From positions 1-52,961 of the forward strand of contig CACOHP010000002.1 in the NCBI GenBank assembly GCA_902627045.1: a stretch of 52,961 nucleotides of DNA. Direction: 5' to 3'. Of this stretch, positions 25,793-34,453 are shown one piece after another. The position numbers and the translations under genes were made by a program. Under the pieces are notes generated by a model. That model was not told the origin of the DNA. It saw only the letters and a program-made list of their open reading frames with translations, and searched no databases. How positions within the stretch are numbered: the stretch's first letter is position 1; the number at the start of each line of letters is the position of its first letter. This stretch comes from an uncultured Pelagibacteraceae bacterium (GTDB lineage: Bacteria; Pseudomonadota; Alphaproteobacteria; Pelagibacterales; Pelagibacteraceae).

Positions 25793-26308
25793 ATTTTGTT
25801 TTAATATTTCCTCAATTGATAATTCTTCATAATGTTCAGTAGGTTGGACAATCCATGGATCTGAATTTAGTCTTATAGGACAGAAATCGGGTTCAAAAGT
25901 TGAGGATTTTTTTTTCCATAAACAAGCGGTTTTTACCTCTTTTATATAATCTTTTGTTGGGCCGTAATTTTTTAGCCATTCGATGCTTTTGTTTAATGTC
26001 AACCCAGTATCAGAGAGATCATCTATTAAAAGCACTTTGTTAAAATCCTCATTACTTGCTAAAGAGCTTATTTCTCTTGCAAACATCAATTGGCCTTGTT
26101 GATCCTCCATACCTTCACCTGAATAACTTTGAATGACAATGTATGCGATAGGTAGTTTTAAAATTCTAGACAAAATATCAATGATTGGAGCTGCTCCTCT
26201 CATAATGCCAACTAATACTGTAGGTTTATATTTTTGATGAATTTGTATTGCTAGTTTTTCAACTATTTTAGTATACTCATTAAAGCTGATAATCAATTTC
26301 TCTGCCAT
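25787..26308 (-). CDS. Purine phosphoribosyltransferase (Gpt/Hpt-like)
   Basis: A 173-residue type I phosphoribosyltransferase that would convert a free nucleobase (probably guanine, xanthine or hypoxanthine) and PRPP into the nucleotide. The PRPP loop V-L-L-I-D-D-L-S-D-T-G-L-T-L is intact, with the N-terminal G-I-M-R-G-A-A-P segment and a C-terminal W-I-V-Q-P-T-E region. The start M-A-E-K-L at 26308 is preferred to an upstream Met at 26323. The exact base specificity cannot be read from sequence. It pairs functionally with the convergent purine permease. Confidence 0.85.
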   Translation of the reverse strand: MAEKLIISFNEYTKIVEKLAIQIHQKYKPTVLVGIMRGAAPIIDILSRILKLPIAYIVIQSYSGEGMEDQQGQLMFAREISSLASNEDFNKVLLIDDLSDTGLTLNKSIEWLKNYGPTKDYIKEVKTACLWKKKSSTFEPDFCPIRLNSDPWIVQPTEHYEELSIEEILKQNK

Positions 26309-26351
26309 GAAATTTATTATCATAATTGAAATTATTTAAAAAGGAGAAATC

Positions 26352-26648
26352 ATGAAAGCATATTGGATAAGTTTATACTTAAAAGTTGATAATCAAGAAA
26401 ATTTAAAAAAATATGCGGAGACTGTTACCCCAATAATAAAAAGTTATGGTGGTTCGCCTCTTGTTAGAGGAGGAAAACATACAACTTTTGATGGTGATGA
26501 TTTTTTAAGAACAGTGGTTTGGGAATTTCCTAGTTTCGAACAAGCATTAAAGTGTCATGAATCAAAGGAATATAAAGCTGGTTGGGAATTAGCAAGAAAA
26601 ACAACTATTAGACATATGCAAATAGTAGAGGGTTTTAATACTGAATAG
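26352..26648 (+). CDS. DUF1330 family protein
   Basis: A 98-residue ferredoxin-like-fold protein with a clear AAGGAG Shine-Dalgarno. It begins K-A-Y-W-I-S-L-Y and includes the DUF1330 pattern Y-x-x-x-V-x-P-I-I-K-S-Y-G-G-S-P-L-V-R-G-G, then V-V-W-E-F-P-S-F-E-Q-A and S-K-E-Y-K. Function of this family is unknown. Its 3' end overlaps the convergent glycosylase gene by 14 bases. Confidence 0.93.
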   Translation: MKAYWISLYLKVDNQENLKKYAETVTPIIKSYGGSPLVRGGKHTTFDGDDFLRTVVWEFPSFEQALKCHESKEYKAGWELARKTTIRHMQIVEGFNTE

Positions 26649-27270
26649 GTTCTGGATCAATACTTCTCCATAAATACCATGTTGCTACAGAACAATAAGG
26701 TGAAAATTTTTTTTTTAAAAGCATTACAAATTTTTCTGGTGGTAAATATTTTTTTTTATAATTTTTTGAAATTGCTCTTAAAAGGCCAATATCTTGGATA
26801 GGCCAAATATTAGATCTGTTATATGTAAAAAGTAAAATCATTTCTGCTGACCATCTTCCAATTTGTTTTAATTGAGAAAGATAAAGTATTGCCTCTTCAT
26901 CACTCATATTCTTTATTAATTTTGGATTAAAAGATTTATTTAAAGTCTTTTTTGCTAAATTCTTAATGCCAGACACCTTTTGACGGCTCAGACCACAACT
27001 TTTTAATTGAAGTGTAGTTAATTTAGATACTATCTTTGGATTTATTTTATTATTACACTTCTTTTTAAATTTTAAAAAAACAGCATTTGCGGCAGCAACA
27101 CTAATTTGTTGACCAATAATACTTTTACACAAGGAAAAGAATATATTTCTTCTAGAAGTAAGAATTATTTCTGATGGACTTTGATAGCTTTTAATTAACT
27201 TTGCTAATACTTTATCTTTTTTTGATAGGTAATTTTTTGCTTTTTTCCAATATTTTGGAACTTTAGTCAT
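26635..27270 (-). CDS. DNA-3-methyladenine glycosylase II (AlkA-like)
   Basis: A 211-residue HhH-GPD base-excision glycosylase removing alkylated purines. The helix-hairpin-helix reads L-K-Q-I-G-R-W-S-A-E-M-I-L-L, and the catalytic Asp lies in W-P-I-Q-D-I-G-L-L-R-A-I. S-I-I-G-Q-Q-I-S-V-A-A-A-N-A precedes them as in AlkA/MAG proteins. There is no iron-sulfur C-terminal cluster. It overlaps the EamA gene's stop at its start and DUF1330 at its end. Length matches the short bacterial MAG-type enzymes without the AlkA N-terminal domain. Confidence 0.92.
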   Translation of the reverse strand: MTKVPKYWKKAKNYLSKKDKVLAKLIKSYQSPSEIILTSRRNIFFSLCKSIIGQQISVAAANAVFLKFKKKCNNKINPKIVSKLTTLQLKSCGLSRQKVSGIKNLAKKTLNKSFNPKLIKNMSDEEAILYLSQLKQIGRWSAEMILLFTYNRSNIWPIQDIGLLRAISKNYKKKYLPPEKFVMLLKKKFSPYCSVATWYLWRSIDPEPIQY

Positions 27271-28147
27271 TTATTGTTTTAGAAGTAATTATTTTTTTAT
27301 TATAAATTTCTCTTCTAAAAATAATCAATGTAGATGCAATTACTAGTAATGCTCCAAGAAGCGTTTTATATGTGGGCACCTCTCCCCATATGAAGTAACC
27401 AAAGACTATAGCAAATAATAAAGCTAAATATTTTAATGGAGTTACAAGAGAAACTTCAGAATATTTATATGACTGACCCAGCCATAGATTAGCTACTCCA
27501 CCAAAAATACCAACAAAAGATAAAAATATAAAATCTTTCAAACTTGGCATAACCCATCCTTGTGGAATACTTAAAAAACTTAATAACATAATTGATAAAG
27601 AAAAATAAAAAGAAATTAACCATACAGGTTCTGTTGTTGATAATTGTCTTAAAGTAATGGCAACATAAGATAAACCAAGACAAAATATTACTGGGAAAAC
27701 ATAATAAATATTTAATTGGCTTATACCTGGCTCAGTAATAATTAATATCCCTATGAAACCAACTATTACTGCGAGCCATCTGTAAATCCCAACTTTTTCA
27801 CTTAATAAAAATATTGATAGGATTGTTGTGAATATTGGTGCAGCAAATGAGATACTAACAACTGTTGCTAAAGGTAGTTTTCTTAAAGCTATAAAAATTG
27901 CGACTAAAGCAACAAGGCCCGACATACAACGTAAAAAATGCAAACCAGCCCTTTTTGTATAATAAAAATTATGTAGTCTTTCTTTAGGTATTATGAGGAA
28001 ATAAAATAAGATACCAAAAAATCCTCTAAAAAATAAAACTTGTCCAATTGGGTAATCAACCGACCACTTAACAATTATGTCCATTAATGAAAATGCACAA
28101 ACCGACATAAACATGTACAAAAAACCCAATTGATTTTTACTTAGCAT
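27263..28147 (-). CDS. EamA/DMT-superfamily transporter
   Basis: A 294-residue inner-membrane protein with ten hydrophobic helices and two EamA repeats, typical of the 10-TMS drug/metabolite exporters. The first repeat includes M-D-I-I-V-K-W and F-F-R-G-F-F-G; the second has S-L-V-T-P-L-K-Y-L-A-L-L-F-A and G-E-V-P-T. Such proteins move amino acids, nucleosides or S-adenosylmethionine, but the substrate is unknown. It is coupled to the glycosylase gene by an 8-base overlap and is divergent from msrA across 35 bases. Confidence 0.9.
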   Translation of the reverse strand: MLSKNQLGFLYMFMSVCAFSLMDIIVKWSVDYPIGQVLFFRGFFGILFYFLIIPKERLHNFYYTKRAGLHFLRCMSGLVALVAIFIALRKLPLATVVSISFAAPIFTTILSIFLLSEKVGIYRWLAVIVGFIGILIITEPGISQLNIYYVFPVIFCLGLSYVAITLRQLSTTEPVWLISFYFSLSIMLLSFLSIPQGWVMPSLKDFIFLSFVGIFGGVANLWLGQSYKYSEVSLVTPLKYLALLFAIVFGYFIWGEVPTYKTLLGALLVIASTLIIFRREIYNKKIITSKTIND

Positions 28148-28182
28148 ACGAATAATTTGTAAATTAATTTAAATCTTTATCA

Positions 28183-28626
28183 ATGGAAATAGCAGTTTTA
28201 GCTCTTGGATGTTTTTGGGGACCTGAAATAAAATTCAGTAGAATTGATGGGATAATTAAAACAGAAGTTGGCTATTGCGGAGGCGATAGCAAACAAACTA
28301 CCTATAAAGAAGTTTGCACAGGAAAAACTAATCATGCAGAGGTTGTTAAGCTCGATTTTGATGAAAAAATGATCTCATACGAAAAAATTTTAAATATTTT
28401 TTTTGATATTCATGACCCAACCACACTAAATTCTCAAGGGCCTGATTTTGGAACTCAATATAGGAGTGAGATATTTTATTTAAATGATAATCAAAAAAAA
28501 ATAGCTGAAAAGGTTTTAAATGAAGTTAATCAAAAATTGTCAGGCAGAGTCGTAACAAAAATATCATTACTTAAAAATTATTGTGTTGCTGAAGAATATC
28601 ACCAAAGATATTTGGAAAAAAGATAA
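28183..28626 (+). CDS. msrA: Peptide-methionine (S)-S-oxide reductase MsrA
   Basis: A 147-residue MsrA repairing oxidised methionine. The active-site G-C-F-W-G is at residues 8-12, followed by G-Y-C-G-G and H-A-E-V-V; the D-P-T-T-L-N-x-Q-G-x-D-x-G-T-Q-Y-R-S segment and C-terminal A-E-E-Y-H-Q-R-Y-L are intact. It lacks the long C-terminal extension with resolving cysteines of larger MsrA forms, but one Cys precedes A-E-E-Y-H. The ATG of the sulfurtransferase follows its stop directly. Confidence 0.96.
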   Translation: MEIAVLALGCFWGPEIKFSRIDGIIKTEVGYCGGDSKQTTYKEVCTGKTNHAEVVKLDFDEKMISYEKILNIFFDIHDPTTLNSQGPDFGTQYRSEIFYLNDNQKKIAEKVLNEVNQKLSGRVVTKISLLKNYCVAEEYHQRYLEKR

Positions 28627-29442
28627 ATGTCTTTAGTAGAGACTGAATGGTTGGAGAAGAATCTAGATAATGTAAAAATTATTGATTGTTCATGGCATAT
28701 GCCTTTAACAAAAAGAAATGGTTTTGAAGAGTACAAAATTAGGCATATACCAAATTCTATATTCTTTGATTTAGATTCTAATTCTAACAAAAAAACAAAC
28801 CTTCCCCACATGTTAGTTGATAAGTATGATTGGGAAAAAATAGTTTCATCAATGGGAATTAAAAATGATGATAAAATAGTAGTTTACGATAATTCTGATG
28901 TATTAAGTTCTTGTCGATGTTGGTATAATTTTATTTATTTTGGTCATGATCCAAATTTAATCCATATACTAAACGGTGGTCTGAACAAATGGATTAAAGA
29001 AAAAAGAACGACTACAGTTGATTTACCTTTGATAAATAAGTCCAGATATAAAAGTTTAGAAAAAAAGGAATTGGTTAAAGATAAGAAAATGATAAATCAA
29101 AATATAATTAAACCCAGCTTTAAAGTTATAGATGCTAGAAGCAGAGAAAGATTTGATGGTAGAGTTGCGGAACCTAGAAAAGGATTAAAAAGTGGAAATA
29201 TTAAGAATTCTTTTTGTATACCATTCAGTTCCTGTTTAAATGAAGACAAAACATTTAAAGATGTAGATGAACTTAAAAAAATTTTTCATTCGTGTTTAAA
29301 TGATATTGTTGATAAGAATATAGTTTTTTCTTGTGGATCTGGAGTTACTGCGTGTGTTTTGGCACTAGCTTATTCCCTAATAAATGATAAATATCTACCT
29401 TGCATTTACGATGGTTCTTGGGCTGAATACGGATTAATTTAA
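28627..29442 (+). CDS. sseA: Thiosulfate / 3-mercaptopyruvate sulfurtransferase
   Basis: A 271-residue two-domain rhodanese. The active-site loop is C-G-S-G-V-T-A with Cys236; this loop type is typical of 3-mercaptopyruvate sulfurtransferases. The N-terminal domain has W-L-E-K-N, I-P-N-S-I-F-F-D-L-D, and V-V-Y-D-N-S-D, and the second domain V-I-D-A-R-S-R-E-R-F-D-G-R. The gene begins immediately after msrA, so both are likely cotranscribed. Both proteins act in sulfur redox chemistry; cooperation between them is inferred, not shown. Confidence 0.93.
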   Translation: MSLVETEWLEKNLDNVKIIDCSWHMPLTKRNGFEEYKIRHIPNSIFFDLDSNSNKKTNLPHMLVDKYDWEKIVSSMGIKNDDKIVVYDNSDVLSSCRCWYNFIYFGHDPNLIHILNGGLNKWIKEKRTTTVDLPLINKSRYKSLEKKELVKDKKMINQNIIKPSFKVIDARSRERFDGRVAEPRKGLKSGNIKNSFCIPFSSCLNEDKTFKDVDELKKIFHSCLNDIVDKNIVFSCGSGVTACVLALAYSLINDKYLPCIYDGSWAEYGLI

Positions 29443-29446
29443 AAGT

Positions 29447-30316
29447 ATGAAAAGATCTACAAAAACAATATCGATAATTTTAATATTTTTCCTTGTAATT
29501 GCAGCTGTGATTATTTCAAGAACTTTAATAGCTAATCATTTTAAAAAAAAATTTAGTAAGGTTCCTCCTCCTGGAATAATAGTTACAGAGGTGATTAACA
29601 AAGAATTTTCAGAAAAAATTGAAACTTTTGGCACTGCAATTCCTAAAAAATCACAAACTTTCAAAATTAAAAAAGACGACCTTCTGAATGATTTAGAGCT
29701 AAAAGATTTTGTAAAAAAAGGAGATAAATTGATAAAGTTAAAAAGTGGAGATATTATTGCACCATTTAGTGGTGTGCTTGGTTATACCGGGCTTACTGAG
29801 GACATTTTAGTCTCAAATAATATATTCATTATTACCCTGGATGATAATTCTGTAATTTATTCAGATATAAAGATTCCTGAGAGTTATTCTGCATCAATCA
29901 AGAAAGGACTTCCTGTAGAAGTAAGATTATCAAGCTACAAAAATAAAGTTTTTTCTGGTGAAGTTGATTTTGTTTCAAGTAGAATAAATGCAGATACACG
30001 AAGTTTATTATCTAGAATTAAAGTAAACAATTCAAATCAAGAATTAATTTCAGGATCGTTGTTGGAGGTTAGTATAAAGTTTAATTTAAGAAATTCATTA
30101 AGTGTGCCTGATACTAGTGTGATGATTGAAGGTGATAAATCATATGTTTATAAAATTAATGGTTCAAATATTGCTAATAAAACTGAAGTAAAGACGGGGT
30201 TAAGAAGTAATAAAAGTATTGAGATAGTCTCTGGACTTAATGAGGGAGAGACTATTGTAGCTGAGGGCCTTAAAAAAGTTAGACCTAATGGAAAGATTAA
30301 ACCTATTACAAAATAA
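29447..30316 (+). CDS. RND efflux periplasmic adaptor (HlyD/MFP family)
   Basis: A 289-residue membrane-fusion protein with an N-terminal signal anchor (residues about 7-27), the motif E-T-F-G-T-A-I-P-K-K-S near residue 60, and a lipoyl-like segment with G-D-I-I-A-P-F-S-G-V-L-G. It is shorter than typical adaptors (350-400), and the alpha-hairpin is essentially missing. The membrane-proximal domain with G-L-N-E-G-E-T-I-V-A-E-G is present. It is adjacent to, and ends directly before, the pump gene. How it contacts an outer-membrane channel without a hairpin is unclear. Confidence 0.88.
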   Translation: MKRSTKTISIILIFFLVIAAVIISRTLIANHFKKKFSKVPPPGIIVTEVINKEFSEKIETFGTAIPKKSQTFKIKKDDLLNDLELKDFVKKGDKLIKLKSGDIIAPFSGVLGYTGLTEDILVSNNIFIITLDDNSVIYSDIKIPESYSASIKKGLPVEVRLSSYKNKVFSGEVDFVSSRINADTRSLLSRIKVNNSNQELISGSLLEVSIKFNLRNSLSVPDTSVMIEGDKSYVYKINGSNIANKTEVKTGLRSNKSIEIVSGLNEGETIVAEGLKKVRPNGKIKPITK

Positions 30317-33300
30317 ATGTTTATTACTGAATTAAGTATAAAAAGACCTGCGGTATCTTGGGTAATGTCCCTAATACTAATTATTTTTGGATTATTTGTG
30401 TTTTGGAAATTGCCTGTTAGAGAGCTACCTAACGGTATTCAGCCGCCCGTGGTTCAAGTTCAGGTAAACTATAACTCAGCATCTGCGTCAATAATAGATC
30501 AAGAAGTGACACAAGTTGTTGAGGATGTAATAGGAGGTGCTGAAGGGATAAAGAATATAGATTCTAAATCTGAAAATGGCAGGAGCACAATAAATGTTGA
30601 GTTTGATACAAGTATTGATTTGGATAATGCAGCGAATGATATTAGAGAAAGAGTTGCAAGAGTTGTGGATAATTTACCAGCAGAGTCTGAGCCCCCACAA
30701 ATATTAAAAAGAGCAGCAGGTTTTACAACAACAATGTGGTTATCTTTATCCTCTTCTACTTGGAGTGATCTTGAATTAGGAGATTATGCAAAGAGATATT
30801 TAGTAGATCAATTTTCAAGTATAAAAAATGTTGGACGAATATTGGTTGGTGGTCTAAGAGAATTAAGTATTAGAGTTTGGATAGATCCAATTAAATTAGC
30901 AGCAAATGATTTAACAATAAATGAAGTTGAAGTTGCCATGCGGGGAGAAAATATTAGTCTTCCAGCTGGAACTCTTGAGGCAGATAATATTGATCTAACG
31001 CTTAATTTAGATAAATCTTATAATGATATAGACTCAATTAAACAATTACCGATAAAAAAGACTGGTAATAAAGTTATTTTATTATCTGATGTTGCAAATA
31101 TTGAATTTGGACCTGTTTCAGAAAAAACTCTTTTTAAAGCTCAAACTAAAGATCAAGTAAATTTAAAAACTGTAGGAATTGGTATTTATGCAAGAAGCGG
31201 TGCATCAACAGTTGAACTTTCTAAAGATATTAAAAAAAAAATAATTGAAGTAAGGAAATCTTTACCTGAAGAATTGGACTTAAGAGTCTCTTTTAATAGA
31301 GCTAACTATGTCGAGGCTGCAATTGAAGAAGTATACAAAACATTAGTTATAGCATTTATTTTAGTGGTTTTGATAATCTATTTATTCTTAGGGAATCTCA
31401 AAGCTGTAGTTGTGCCGGCTATTGCTCTTCCAGTCAGCTTAGTTGCATCTTTCTTGGGTATTTATATTTTTGGTTTATCAATAAATATCTTTGTACTTTT
31501 AAGTTTTATATTGGCCATTGGCATAATTACAGATGACTCCGTGATCATGACGGATGCAATTTATAGAAGAATAGAGAATGGAGAAACACCACTTGTTGCA
31601 GCGTACAAGGGATCTAAACAAATATCATTCGCAATAATCGCAACAACATTAATTTTGATTGCAGTGTTTCTTCCGCTAATTTTCATTGAGGGAATCTCTG
31701 GAACATTATTTAGAGAAACTGCAATCGCTTTGACATTTTCAATAGTAATTTCATCTTTTGTAGCATTAACACTGTCTCCAATGCTTGCTAGTAAATTCTT
31801 AAATAAAAAAAGTTCAAAGAAAATTTTTATACAAAAATTTGAGAAAATTTTTTTAAATTTTGCCAAATTTTATAAAGAAACTTTAGATGTCATTGTTCAC
31901 AAAACTAAATTAGTTGGTATTTTTATAGTCTTCATAATTATTTCCTCTATCTTATTATTTAATTTTTCAAAAAAGGAATTGTTGCCTATGGAAGATCGTG
32001 GCGCTTATTTAATCATAGGAGCTACTGATGAAGGAAGCTCTTTTGAATACACCCAAGAACAAGCACAAAAAGTTGAGGCTAGATTAATTCCACTTTTACA
32101 ATCTGATGATAGTCCTTATTCAAGATTTATTATGAGGGTGCCTGGGTTTGGAAATTCAGCGAACTCGTTTAATAGTTTTATTATTATTGCTCTTTTAGAT
32201 GATTGGAAAAAAAGAAAAAAAGGCCAGCAAGTAATATTGAGAGAAGCAATTGGAAAAATTGTGACCCTACCACAAGCTCTAGCTTTTCCTATATCTCCAC
32301 AATCTATAAGAGTTTCTAATTACAATAAGCCAGTGCAAATGGTTATTTATGGTAACAGCTACGATGAACTTGAAGAAATTCAAACACAAATAATTCGAAA
32401 AATTAGATCTAATAAAAACCTCTCAAGAATTGAGTCTGATTACAATAGAAATAAACCTGAAGTAAAATTGATAATAAATAAAAATAAAGCTAAAGATCTA
32501 GGGGTTTCGACGAAAGCTATTGGAGAAACTCTTGAAACTCTTTATGGTGGGAAAAAAATTACAACTTTCAATAAATTAGGAAGGGAATATCCAATTATCG
32601 TCCAACAATATTTATCAGATAGAAGAAATAAAGAAGGTGTTTCAAAGATATATGTTCGCTCTGATACCACAGGAAAATTAATATCACTTGCAAATTTAGT
32701 TAGCTTTAAGGAAGAGGGCTCTGCAAAAGAATTATCAAGATATAACAGACAAAGAGCTGTAACAATCTCTGCAAATATTAACGAAGGTTATACATTAATT
32801 GAAGCAATAAGATTTTTTGAAGATGTTATGGAAAATTTAGCCCCAAAAAATCAAATTGCTTGGAAAGGAAAATCTGAGGAAATAAAAGAGACAAGTAATG
32901 AATTGTTTATAATATTTGTTTTATCTTTATTAACTGCTTATTTGGTAATGGCTGCAACCTTTAATTCTTTTATTCATCCATTTATAATAGTTTTAACTGT
33001 TCCATTAGCAATATTTGGTGGATTAGTTTTCATATTATTTTTAAACAGCTCTGTGAATATTTTTTCTCAAATTGCTCTCATCATTCTTATAGGTATCTCT
33101 ACAAAAAATAGTATTTTAATAGTCGATTATGCCAATCGAATAAGAACTACAGGCAAAAATATTGAGTCAGCAGTCAAAGAGGCATGCTCAGTAAGATTTA
33201 GACCAATCATTATGACATCTTTGAGTACTATGATTGCAATGATGCCTCTTGTTATAGGAAACATTGGACCGGGTGCAGGTGAGGGTTCAAGATTGGCTGT

Positions 33301-33445
33301 GGGTTCAACAATTTTAGGTGGAATGATTATTTCGACATTTTTTACATTATATATTACTCCATCAATGTACTTAGCTTTAGCTAGAAATACGAAGAGAATA
33401 GATGAAGTTGATTTAGAATTAAAAAAAGAATTATCTAAAAAATAA
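30317..33445 (+). CDS. RND-family efflux permease (AcrB/MexF-like)
   Basis: A 1042-residue inner-membrane pump with twelve helices and two large periplasmic loops. The proton-relay residues are present: Asp-Asp in G-I-I-T-D-D-S-V-I-M-T-D-A (helix 4) and Lys in G-I-S-T-K-N-S-I-L-I-V-D-Y-A (helix 10). The N-terminus I-K-R-P-A-V-S-W-V and R-F-R-P-I-I-M-T-S motif are typical HAE1 features. It follows the adaptor with no spacer. No TolC-like gene is nearby, so the outer-membrane partner must be encoded elsewhere. Substrate is unknown. Its end overlaps the SLT lipoprotein by 11 bases. Confidence 0.96.
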   Translation: MFITELSIKRPAVSWVMSLILIIFGLFVFWKLPVRELPNGIQPPVVQVQVNYNSASASIIDQEVTQVVEDVIGGAEGIKNIDSKSENGRSTINVEFDTSIDLDNAANDIRERVARVVDNLPAESEPPQILKRAAGFTTTMWLSLSSSTWSDLELGDYAKRYLVDQFSSIKNVGRILVGGLRELSIRVWIDPIKLAANDLTINEVEVAMRGENISLPAGTLEADNIDLTLNLDKSYNDIDSIKQLPIKKTGNKVILLSDVANIEFGPVSEKTLFKAQTKDQVNLKTVGIGIYARSGASTVELSKDIKKKIIEVRKSLPEELDLRVSFNRANYVEAAIEEVYKTLVIAFILVVLIIYLFLGNLKAVVVPAIALPVSLVASFLGIYIFGLSINIFVLLSFILAIGIITDDSVIMTDAIYRRIENGETPLVAAYKGSKQISFAIIATTLILIAVFLPLIFIEGISGTLFRETAIALTFSIVISSFVALTLSPMLASKFLNKKSSKKIFIQKFEKIFLNFAKFYKETLDVIVHKTKLVGIFIVFIIISSILLFNFSKKELLPMEDRGAYLIIGATDEGSSFEYTQEQAQKVEARLIPLLQSDDSPYSRFIMRVPGFGNSANSFNSFIIIALLDDWKKRKKGQQVILREAIGKIVTLPQALAFPISPQSIRVSNYNKPVQMVIYGNSYDELEEIQTQIIRKIRSNKNLSRIESDYNRNKPEVKLIINKNKAKDLGVSTKAIGETLETLYGGKKITTFNKLGREYPIIVQQYLSDRRNKEGVSKIYVRSDTTGKLISLANLVSFKEEGSAKELSRYNRQRAVTISANINEGYTLIEAIRFFEDVMENLAPKNQIAWKGKSEEIKETSNELFIIFVLSLLTAYLVMAATFNSFIHPFIIVLTVPLAIFGGLVFILFLNSSVNIFSQIALIILIGISTKNSILIVDYANRIRTTGKNIESAVKEACSVRFRPIIMTSLSTMIAMMPLVIGNIGPGAGEGSRLAVGSTILGGMIISTFFTLYITPSMYLALARNTKRIDEVDLELKKELSKK

Positions 33446-34034
33446 TAAATTTATTTTTATTAAGAGATTTACTGCACTCTGATAATTGTCTCTTATAAAC
33501 ACCAGCTTGTTTTTCCACTTTTTTGGCTAATCCAATTACCTTCTTATTCTTTTTGTAATGTTTGAAATTCCCCCAACCCTCATGGTAAGCAAGATACTGC
33601 TTGAAAGCATCTTTTTTTGAAATTTTTAAAATTGTTTCAGATTTATTAGTATACCAACCAATAAAGTCTACACTATCCTTAAATCTTGCTCTTGTAGCTA
33701 ATTTGTTTCCAGTCTCTTTTTTATATTGCTCCCATGTTCCCTTAACTGCTTGTGAATAACCAAATGAACTTGATGGTCTTTTATAAGGAATAACTTTAAA
33801 AATTTTTTGTCTTGCAGGTTTTGCTAACCAATCGAAATCGGACTCCATTTTTATAATTGCAAGTTGAATATAAATCGGGGTGCCCCATTTTTTTTCAACT
33901 TTTTTTGTGTGCTTATACCAAAGATATCTCTCATTAAATATTGAGCAACTATTTGAAGTGTTTGATGGAATAGATGAACACCCTACTAGTAAAAAAAAAA
34001 ATAAAATAGTTAATTTATTTTTTAAGAAGTCCAT
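33435..34034 (-). CDS. Lytic transglycosylase-like lipoprotein (SLT fold)
   Basis: A 199-residue lipoprotein with lipobox L-V-G-C (Cys19). The mature domain has I-I-K-M-E-S-D-F with a candidate catalytic Glu64, S-S-F-G-Y-S-Q-A-V-K-G-T-W, and Y-H-E-G-W-G-N-F near residue 155, matching SLT-type transglycosylases that cleave peptidoglycan at MurNAc-GlcNAc bonds. It would be in the outer-membrane inner leaflet. It overlaps the VanZ-like gene by 20 bases at the start and the RND pump at the end. Confidence 0.85.
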   Translation of the reverse strand: MDFLKNKLTILFFFLLVGCSSIPSNTSNSCSIFNERYLWYKHTKKVEKKWGTPIYIQLAIIKMESDFDWLAKPARQKIFKVIPYKRPSSSFGYSQAVKGTWEQYKKETGNKLATRARFKDSVDFIGWYTNKSETILKISKKDAFKQYLAYHEGWGNFKHYKKNKKVIGLAKKVEKQAGVYKRQLSECSKSLNKNKFIIF

Positions 34035-34410
34035 AATTATTTATAATTTTCTTAATAAAAATTACAACTAACACTCCTAACAAATTTCCAAAAAGGTCTT
34101 GCCATTGAAAACTTCTTTCAGGTATTAGTAAGTGAAAAATTTCAAGAATTATTGACAATACAACCAGATAAATTATTAATATTTTTGTTTGGTTAAATTT
34201 ATTGAATGAAAGAAGGCCAATCACTGATAGCAAAATAAAAGCATAAAAATGATTCGATGATACTATAAAATCAGGTGTTATTCGGGGTTGGAATCTAATA
34301 TCTCCGTATAAAAGAAATCCAATTAAACTACCAGGAAAAACATATAAAAAAATGAGACAAAAGTTAAAAAAATAAAAAATAATTTTATATTTAGAAAAAA
34401 ATTTTCTCAT
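34015..34410 (-). CDS. VanZ-like membrane protein
   Basis: A 131-residue protein with four hydrophobic helices. The C-terminal stretch E-I-F-H-L-L-I-P-E-R-S-F-Q-W-Q-D-L-F-G-N-L-L-G matches the VanZ-like family (usual E-x-x-Q-x-x-x-x-x-R-x-x-x-x-x-D-x-x-x-N-x-x-G). Function in gram-negatives is unknown. It precedes the SLT lipoprotein with an overlapping reading frame, so they are coupled. It diverges from gpmA across 43 bases. Confidence 0.8.
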   Translation of the reverse strand: MRKFFSKYKIIFYFFNFCLIFLYVFPGSLIGFLLYGDIRFQPRITPDFIVSSNHFYAFILLSVIGLLSFNKFNQTKILIIYLVVLSIILEIFHLLIPERSFQWQDLFGNLLGVLVVIFIKKIINNYGLLKK

Positions 34411-34453
34411 TAATTTTATAGTTTTATATATAAATATATTTTAAAAATATAAT

